The notes under the pieces: generated by a model
The model's database searches: none
Told to the model about the DNA's origin: nothing
The model's input: only the letters and a program-made list of their open reading frames with translations
Part shown: positions 58,639 through 64,000 of the stretch, in pieces
Numbering within the stretch: position 1 is the first letter of the stretch
Layout of the letters: every line of letters starts with the position of its first letter
NCBI RefSeq assembly: GCF_905220565.1
Contig: NC_059395.1
Span: 10,395,289 to 10,459,288, forward strand
Direction of reading: 5' to 3'
DNA: 64,000 nt
From: Melitaea cinxia
Lineage: Eukaryota > Arthropoda > Insecta > Lepidoptera > Nymphalidae
Position numbers and translations under genes: made by a program

Positions 58639-61600
58639 TCAAGTGTAGTAAAGTTTTGTACGATTTTTATGTAAAATTTCTTCTTTACCATTTTTCAAAA
58701 TTTTCACATTTGATGACATGTCTTCTAAGACTTTATAAGGTCCTGAATAAATTGGACAAGTTAATTTATTTCCTGTTACATTCTTAACTAAGATCAAATC
58801 ATCTTTATTATAAGTTATAGGATTTACATATTTATCAAAAATACATTTTCTATGCTGTTTGCTTCCAATTAAATTTTGCCTAGCATCAAATTGAGATTTT
58901 TGCAAACGATATTTTAATTCTTTAGGGTAATTATCTACATTATACAAAGGCTCTATTATATTATTATTTAATAAATTGCTCGGTAAATTACATTTTTTGC
59001 CAAAAACAAGTTCATAAGGTGTATACTTTGTTTCACTATGTACGGTTGTATTGAACGAAAAACACCAATATTGCAACCAATGACTCCAATGTCTAGAATT
59101 GTTATCTGTTTGTATTCTCAAAAAAGAATTAAGAGATTTATGAGTATTTTCCAAAGATCCTAAAGATTCGTGGTGATACGCAGTGGATGAAATATGTGTG
59201 ATATGCAACAACTTGCATACCTCATTCATAGTACTACTCATAAATTCAGTACCACGATCACTTCCAATTTCCCGCGGTACCCCATACCTAAGAATAAAAT
59301 TTTCTACAAAAGCTCTAGCTACACTAACACTGTCCTTAGTTTCTAAAGGATAAGCTTCTACGTATTTGCTTAATTCGCACTGAACAGTTAATATGTATGA
59401 AAAATTATCATAATCTTTCTCTAATGGTCCAACGATATCTAAATAAATTTTATCAAAAGCGCTTTTAGCTGTTGTTGTTATTTCCATAGGTTGTTTAGTT
59501 GGTAAGGAGTGCTTTTGCTTTTGACAGCTATCGCATCTTCTTACGAACTTTTTAACATCTTCACACATGTTTGGCCAAAAATAATATCGTTTAATATTAT
59601 TTAGCATGCGCCTAACGCCTGCATGTCCACTTGTGGGTAGTAAATGAAAATCATTTAAAATCACTCTTCTATCGTTGACGTCATCTACTTTCATTACTCC
59701 ATTAATAACACAAAGTCGTGGTCCGGACCACTTTGGATTATTATTTATTTCTTTGGTTAACCATTCAATCAATAGATTGTTTTTCTTATTTTTTACAATA
59801 TACAACTCGTCAATATTTATTTTTTTACAAAAAGACTCTAAGCCCCTCACGAATGCGGCTCGCGCAGAACATGATCGGGTGTCTACATCGCTATAGATTG
59901 TATACTTCGATGGTAAATATAAAAATTGTTTATCTTGTATACATACATCATCATGACAACTAGCTTTATATTTTTCGTATCTAAATTCGACTCCCGAGTT
60001 TGGTTTTTTAAGCAATTCCACGACATTAGGGTGATCAATCCTGCAATCTGTGGAACTGTTATCGACCAAATCGGTATCTTTACATTCATCGCCTTGCATT
60101 CTCTTCATCCGTCTAGTCATTACAGACGCGATATGTTTATTCATCTCTTTCAACTCATCTGATGTCACAACTATGCGAGATAATGCGTCTGCAGCCACAT
60201 TATTCGCTCCTTTCACGTACTCTATCTTATAATCATACTCTTCTAAACTCAGCCTAAATTTTAATAAACGACTGCTGGGACTGTTGATATTAAACAAATA
60301 TACTAAAGGTCTGTGATCAGTCCTAATAGTAAAATTTTTACCAAATAAATAGGGTCTGAAGTAACGTACTGACCATACTATTGACAACAATTCTTTTTCT
60401 ATTGTGGGATAGTTAATCTCAGCCTTGTTAAGTGTGCGACTTGCATATGCTATGGGTAGATTATTTTTATTACACAACATTGAACCAATTGCCACCCCAG
60501 ACGCGTCAGTGTGTAAAATAAATTCATTATCTTTTGATAAGTCTGGGTATTGTAATATAGGTGGGGATGCAAGACAATTTTTAAGTTTTAAAAATGAGTT
60601 TTCACATTCATCCGTCCATACAAACTCAACTCCTTTACGACTTAATTTATTAAGTGGTATGGTGATTTCAGCAAAATTAGGGATAAATTTTCTATAATAG
60701 TTGGCAAACGCAACAAACCGCTTTACCTCATCACTATTACATGGCCTAGGATAATTTTTTATTACTCTTGTTTTTTCAGGATCAGGACTTATACCTTGCG
60801 CCGAAACTACATGTCCTAAGTACAATAGCTCTTTTTTTAAGAAAACACATTTTTGTGGATTTAGCTTTAGATTTACCTTTCGTAATCTTTCTAAAATATC
60901 TATTAAATTTTTGTTATGTTGACCTATATTTCGGCCAAAACATACAAGGTCATCCAGGTATATAAGACATTTTTCATAGTTTAATCCAGACATTGCCACT
61001 GTCATTGCTCGACTAAACGCACTAGGACTAGTTTTTAGACCCATTGGCAACCTTTTTAATTGATATTGTTTATCGGTTGTGAATGCGGTTACTTTTCGAC
61101 TATCTGGATGAAGGCCAAGTTGATAATAAGATTGTGTTAAATCGAGATGACTAAAATATACGGAACCAGATAAAGCATCTAATATATCATTGATATTTGG
61201 CAAAGGAAATTTATCGTCTTGTATTCTTTCATTTAACTTTCGATAATCAATTACTATGCGCCACTTCTTATCGCCTAAAGTCTCACTTTTTTTTGGTACA
61301 AGAAGAAGGGGACTAGACCATTCACTTTGACTTTCTTCTATTATATCCTCTTCCAACATTTTACTAATCTGACGATCTACTATGGGTTTTAATGATTTTG
61401 GTATCCTATACGGTTTACTATAAACTGGCATTACATTATCTTTAAGATGTATAGACTGATTGTATATGTTAGTTACTCCTAACTTATCTCCATCAATATA
61501 AAATACATCTGAATACTTCGCGCATATATTCTCAATAGATATTCTTTCCTCCTCATTTAAATGATTTAATTCTAATAAGTTGAATAATTTCTTTACTCGA

Positions 61601-62229
61601 TTCGCGTTAACTAAGTTTGGTCTAAAAGAACAAATTTCATAATTACTTAATAAATCAAACGTTGGCGTAAAATAACTTAATTTTACTACGTCATCTCTTG
61701 TGTTTAAAATTTTTAACGGTATTTTTCCCTGTTTAGGCGTTACTAATGTACTAGCTAAATAAATTCCATCGCATAATTCTTGTGGTAATATTACGCAATC
61801 TTGATTTATATCTGTGTCAATATAATGCAAGGATTCACATCGAGGTGATAGTATTAAATAATTGTTGTAACCAATTTGACCCATCTGTAACTTTATAACA
61901 GTAGTTCCGATATTCGTACTAAGTAATAGGGTATTTAATTCAAAATTTAAAATACAGTTATATTTACTTAAAAAATCCTGACCTAGGATTCCGTCGGTTC
62001 GACAGGGTAGATTTTCAAATACGTAAAATTTATGCGTTAATTCAATATCATTTACTTTTAACTTTAAATAAACATATCCCTTGGAATGTATGTTGCCACC
62101 TATACCTCTGATACAAATTTTCTCAATTTGGAATGGAATGTTAAGCGCGATCAAATTCTCGTACTTTACCGCGGACAACGAGGCGCCGGTGTCAATTAAC
62201 CAATTCTGAGGAACGTCTAATACGCTCAT
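58639..62229 (-). CDS. pol: Ty3/Gypsy-type retrotransposon Pol polyprotein (1196 aa)
   Basis: Polyprotein of an LTR retrotransposon that copies the element RNA into DNA and inserts it into the genome. Order seen: aspartic protease with DTGAS at residues 13-17; reverse transcriptase from about 270 with FSHLDLTQSYYQ, LPMGLKTSPSAF and the catalytic YLDD at 424-427; RNase H with TDAS (D575) and YPTIEKELLSIVW; integrase with an HHCC zinc module starting near H869 (CDSCQKQK), then catalytic D931, D991 and E1027, an exact DD35E spacing. The ORF is uninterrupted, so this copy may be recent. RT motifs resemble the Mdg1/412 lineage, but the clade is inferred. There is no env ORF after pol. It sits in the +1 frame relative to gag, and its ATG is about 40 nt past the gag stop. 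Confidence 0.93.
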   Translation of the reverse strand: MSVLDVPQNWLIDTGASLSAVKYENLIALNIPFQIEKICIRGIGGNIHSKGYVYLKLKVNDIELTHKFYVFENLPCRTDGILGQDFLSKYNCILNFELNTLLLSTNIGTTVIKLQMGQIGYNNYLILSPRCESLHYIDTDINQDCVILPQELCDGIYLASTLVTPKQGKIPLKILNTRDDVVKLSYFTPTFDLLSNYEICSFRPNLVNANRVKKLFNLLELNHLNEEERISIENICAKYSDVFYIDGDKLGVTNIYNQSIHLKDNVMPVYSKPYRIPKSLKPIVDRQISKMLEEDIIEESQSEWSSPLLLVPKKSETLGDKKWRIVIDYRKLNERIQDDKFPLPNINDILDALSGSVYFSHLDLTQSYYQLGLHPDSRKVTAFTTDKQYQLKRLPMGLKTSPSAFSRAMTVAMSGLNYEKCLIYLDDLVCFGRNIGQHNKNLIDILERLRKVNLKLNPQKCVFLKKELLYLGHVVSAQGISPDPEKTRVIKNYPRPCNSDEVKRFVAFANYYRKFIPNFAEITIPLNKLSRKGVEFVWTDECENSFLKLKNCLASPPILQYPDLSKDNEFILHTDASGVAIGSMLCNKNNLPIAYASRTLNKAEINYPTIEKELLSIVWSVRYFRPYLFGKNFTIRTDHRPLVYLFNINSPSSRLLKFRLSLEEYDYKIEYVKGANNVAADALSRIVVTSDELKEMNKHIASVMTRRMKRMQGDECKDTDLVDNSSTDCRIDHPNVVELLKKPNSGVEFRYEKYKASCHDDVCIQDKQFLYLPSKYTIYSDVDTRSCSARAAFVRGLESFCKKINIDELYIVKNKKNNLLIEWLTKEINNNPKWSGPRLCVINGVMKVDDVNDRRVILNDFHLLPTSGHAGVRRMLNNIKRYYFWPNMCEDVKKFVRRCDSCQKQKHSLPTKQPMEITTTAKSAFDKIYLDIVGPLEKDYDNFSYILTVQCELSKYVEAYPLETKDSVSVARAFVENFILRYGVPREIGSDRGTEFMSSTMNEVCKLLHITHISSTAYHHESLGSLENTHKSLNSFLRIQTDNNSRHWSHWLQYWCFSFNTTVHSETKYTPYELVFGKKCNLPSNLLNNNIIEPLYNVDNYPKELKYRLQKSQFDARQNLIGSKQHRKCIFDKYVNPITYNKDDLILVKNVTGNKLTCPIYSGPYKVLEDMSSNVKILKNGKEEILHKNRTKLYYT

Positions 62230-62269
62230 AGTAACAGAGTTAATATTATTACATATTACATTATCTTTA

Positions 62270-63355
62270 TTATGGACGAAAAAAATGATCTGTTTTAATT
62301 ATATTGCAATTATTTTCCTGAGGGGTTTCCTCAGCCGATTTAATCATATTCATATGATTTTCACGACCTTGAACCCTATGGCCTCGATTAAAAGTATTTG
62401 TATTGCTACGGTTCCCGCGACGAGAATATGAACGACCCCTATTGTTAGTACGAGTACTATGACGTGAAAAATTTGTTACCGTACCTCTACCGCGAACTGT
62501 AGCCAACGCCGTTGAAGATGAATCGGGGCGTCTGTTATAACTGTTAAAATATCTCTGTCTATAACCACGACTATTATGGTTATTATAAACTGATGACCTA
62601 CCTCTTGTGTTTCCATAACTCATAACTGTTCCTTCTGGCTGCGCTGATAATTCCTCGTCCATTGCGCCTCTAATTGCGTCTTGTAATGTGACATAATTTC
62701 GCGCCGCTATAATAGTACTTATTCGACTATTTCGCAGGCCGTCCGAAAATCTTTTAATAGCATTTTTCTCATTAATAGTTTTCAAAATTTCGTATTTTTG
62801 TGAATCGCCGTCGGCCTGAGAAATAGTTAAATCGACAAACATAGATTCAATATCCTTACCAAAGTCTTCTATAGTCCTCCCGCCTTGTTTTGCTCGCTGC
62901 AACTGCGATTGGATCGCAGTATCAGACTTTTTTGGTAGTAAAAAAGACTTCATATCCTTTATCAAGTCTGAAATTGATGTATAATTTTGAGACATTCGTA
63001 GCTTAGCACTCTCTGACAGCCTAGACTTTAAAATAAAAGTTATTAGGGAGGTTTTTCCGTTTTCATCAATCATATCCGAATACATTTCGATATTACTAAT
63101 TAATTGCTTTGTGACGTTTTCGTCACCTGTCATAACTGGCAGCAAAGATATTGCAGTTTTTAAATTAAATTTTTCCATGTTGCTAGAGGTGTTTTTACAT
63201 TCAACGACACTACAATCAGTAGAAATTGAACACAGTTCCTTAATTCTAAGAAAAATATGGTTTATTTGTCCATATGTTAACTCTAAATCTTTTAAATCAG
63301 AGGATTTAATTTCCTCCTTAGTTACGCCCTCTTTTATATTCTTAACAATACACAA
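62270..63355 (-). CDS. gag: Retrotransposon Gag-like protein (about 361 aa, start unclear)
   Basis: Capsid/nucleocapsid precursor of the same element, directly upstream of pol. The N-terminal half is helical and gag-like (MEKFNLKTAISLLPV, AIKRFSDGLRNSRIS, LQDAIRGAMDEE). The C-terminal quarter is rich in Arg, Gly, Asn and Ser (RGRSYSRRGNRSN, NRGHRVQGREN). No CCHC zinc knuckle is visible, so RNA binding is probably by this basic RG-rich tail. The frame is open from about 63452, but there is no ATG upstream of the core: the conventional start at 63355 is TTG and the first in-frame ATG lies near 63179. An ATG ORF at 63515 in another frame may be the original N-terminus, cut off by a later frameshift. 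The stop is TAA at 62270-62272. Confidence 0.85.
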   Translation of the reverse strand: MCIVKNIKEGVTKEEIKSSDLKDLELTYGQINHIFLRIKELCSISTDCSVVECKNTSSNMEKFNLKTAISLLPVMTGDENVTKQLISNIEMYSDMIDENGKTSLITFILKSRLSESAKLRMSQNYTSISDLIKDMKSFLLPKKSDTAIQSQLQRAKQGGRTIEDFGKDIESMFVDLTISQADGDSQKYEILKTINEKNAIKRFSDGLRNSRISTIIAARNYVTLQDAIRGAMDEELSAQPEGTVMSYGNTRGRSSVYNNHNSRGYRQRYFNSYNRRPDSSSTALATVRGRGTVTNFSRHSTRTNNRGRSYSRRGNRSNTNTFNRGHRVQGRENHMNMIKSAEETPQENNCNIIKTDHFFRP

Positions 63356-63418
63356 AAAATAATCATATAACTCATGGGCCTTCTTATATTTACCACTTAT
63401 ATCCTGCGTCGACCTCCG

Positions 63419-63469
63419 AAAAGGTCCTAAAAAGGTCCTAAAATTATCTTATTAAAATAAGATAATTTT
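63419..63469. repeat. 11-bp tandem duplication next to a 30-bp palindrome in the gag leader
   Basis: An 11-bp unit (AAAAGGTCCTA) occurs twice head to tail at 63419-63429 and 63430-63440. It abuts a perfect palindrome at 63440-63469 with 14-bp arms (AAAATTATCTTATT) and a 2-bp spacer. Both lie between an ATG ORF at 63515 and the long gag frame, where reading frame is lost. Confidence 0.85.
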
Positions 63470-63663
63470 TAATTGACTTAAGTTCATTTAAAATACGATC
63501 AAGATCTTGAGCCATTAACAATCATATATTATTATATTATAATGGTATATATTAATGGTATTATCATAATGGTATTTATATAAACACAAACTAGTTTTAA
63601 ATAAATAAGCTAAATAAAATAAGGATTACAGTCCACTAAATATTTTCATACCTCCTTATGCGC

Positions 63664-63695
63664 ACTGAACTACACATTATAAAAGCACCTTTATA
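63664..63695 (-). promoter_or_regulatory. TATA box plus arthropod initiator upstream of gag
   Basis: On the minus strand TATAAA (63695-63690) is followed 29 nt later by TCAGTG, the arthropod initiator, with A+1 at 63666. The spacing fits a core promoter. It lies about 150 bases ahead of the ATG at 63515 and 310 ahead of the gag frame, so it probably drives the retrotransposon transcript and marks the U3/R boundary of an LTR. Confidence 0.45.
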
Positions 63696-63741
63696 TGTAT
63701 TACGCACTATAAAAAAAAAGAAAACGCACTTCACAAATTCA

Positions 63742-63999
63742 CTAATCACTTGCTGCTTGCTGGGTCCGCTGGGCTGGGTCAAAAGCTCGCATACATGGGA
63801 CGTTCCGGTCTTGTCTACCAAAATTCCTCGAACTTCTAAACGTCGTTGCAAATAATTCTTGTCTTATCCATCGCGTATGGCATTTTTTATATAATTTGTA
63901 AACGTAGTAAATTAATATAATGCCACTCAAAATAGTGAAAATAGTTAAAATGATAGTATGGTACCCCAAATTCCAGTGCAACATTTGTACATCGTTTCC
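63742..63999 (-). CDS. Membrane-anchored ORF 3' end, envelope-tail-like (partial, runs off window)
   Basis: An open frame entering from the right window edge, with an in-frame ATG at 63984 and stop at 63742-63744. It encodes HWNLGYH, then a strongly hydrophobic stretch (TIILTIFTILSGIILIYYV) and a basic tail (YKLYKKCHTRW), which is the layout of a type I membrane protein end. It lies just upstream of the gag leader on the same strand. Resemblance to the C-terminus of insect retroelement envelope proteins is by layout only; no catalytic or fusion motif is in view. It could also be a chance or unrelated ORF. Confidence 0.35.
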   Translation of the reverse strand, partial: GNDVQMLHWNLGYHTIILTIFTILSGIILIYYVYKLYKKCHTRWIRQELFATTFRSSRNFGRQDRNVPCMRAFDPAQRTQQAASD

Positions 64000-64000
64000 A

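Larger units (their letters stand above)
58300..64000 (-). mobile_element. Ty3/Gypsy LTR retrotransposon (right side runs to or past the window edge)
   Basis: Contains gag and pol in sequence on the minus strand, with promoter-like motifs upstream and a polyadenylation signal downstream. Protein motifs are given under pol and gag. Paired LTRs and a target-site duplication could not be identified within the window. Confidence 0.8.

Noticed and set aside
59675..60965. Several plus-strand open frames of 60-90 codons
   Set aside because: They are antisense shadows of the intact pol gene on the minus strand.

Overview
This is animal DNA from an insect, most likely a moth or butterfly (Lepidoptera). 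It is AT-rich, its genes are split into short exons by repeat-filled introns, and the interspersed repeats are of types common in lepidopteran genomes: tRNA-headed SINEs, SINEs ending in an RTE-type tail, and a repeat family framed by ACCGACTTC / GAAGTCGGT. No bacterial features, CRISPR arrays, rRNA or free-standing tRNA genes were found. I assembled gene models by hand, matching GT/AG splice sites and checking that reading phase carries across every junction.

Left region (about 0.8-13.6 kb, minus strand): one ZAD-type C2H2 zinc-finger gene. Exons 1-10 encode a ZAD domain split over two exons, an acidic linker and nine C2H2 fingers, and reach a stop at 8005. Five further exons downstream (6540 to 876) are phase-compatible. 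They would add a tenth finger and an acidic tail if a weak donor just before that stop is used.

Middle region (17.7-57.3 kb): two MCTP-like genes (multiple C2 and transmembrane domain proteins) arranged tail to tail. Gene A is on the plus strand (17667-29434, 14 exons, 574 aa). Gene B is on the minus strand (57298-30066, 13 exons, 544 aa). They share every intron phase across the homologous part and several identical exon lengths, so they are an inverted duplicate pair. Each has two C2 domains instead of the usual three, followed by the paired membrane-segment C-terminus. Most calcium-coordinating aspartates are replaced in all four C2 domains, which suggests calcium-independent membrane proteins, probably of the endoplasmic reticulum or secretory pathway.

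Right region (58.4-64 kb, minus strand): a Ty3/Gypsy-class LTR retrotransposon. It has an intact 1196-codon pol (protease, reverse transcriptase, RNase H, DD35E integrase) and a long gag ORF with an Arg/Gly-rich tail and no zinc knuckle. At the window edge, upstream of gag, are a TATA/initiator pair and a membrane-anchored ORF end that resembles an envelope tail.

Introns and spacers hold many mobile elements: broken LINEs (CR1/Jockey-like and RTE-like), SINEs with clear target-site duplications, several MITE families with perfect terminal inverted repeats (including a 499-bp near-perfect palindrome), a 130-bp tandem array, and a decayed repeat-family ORF at 49.3-50.2 kb.
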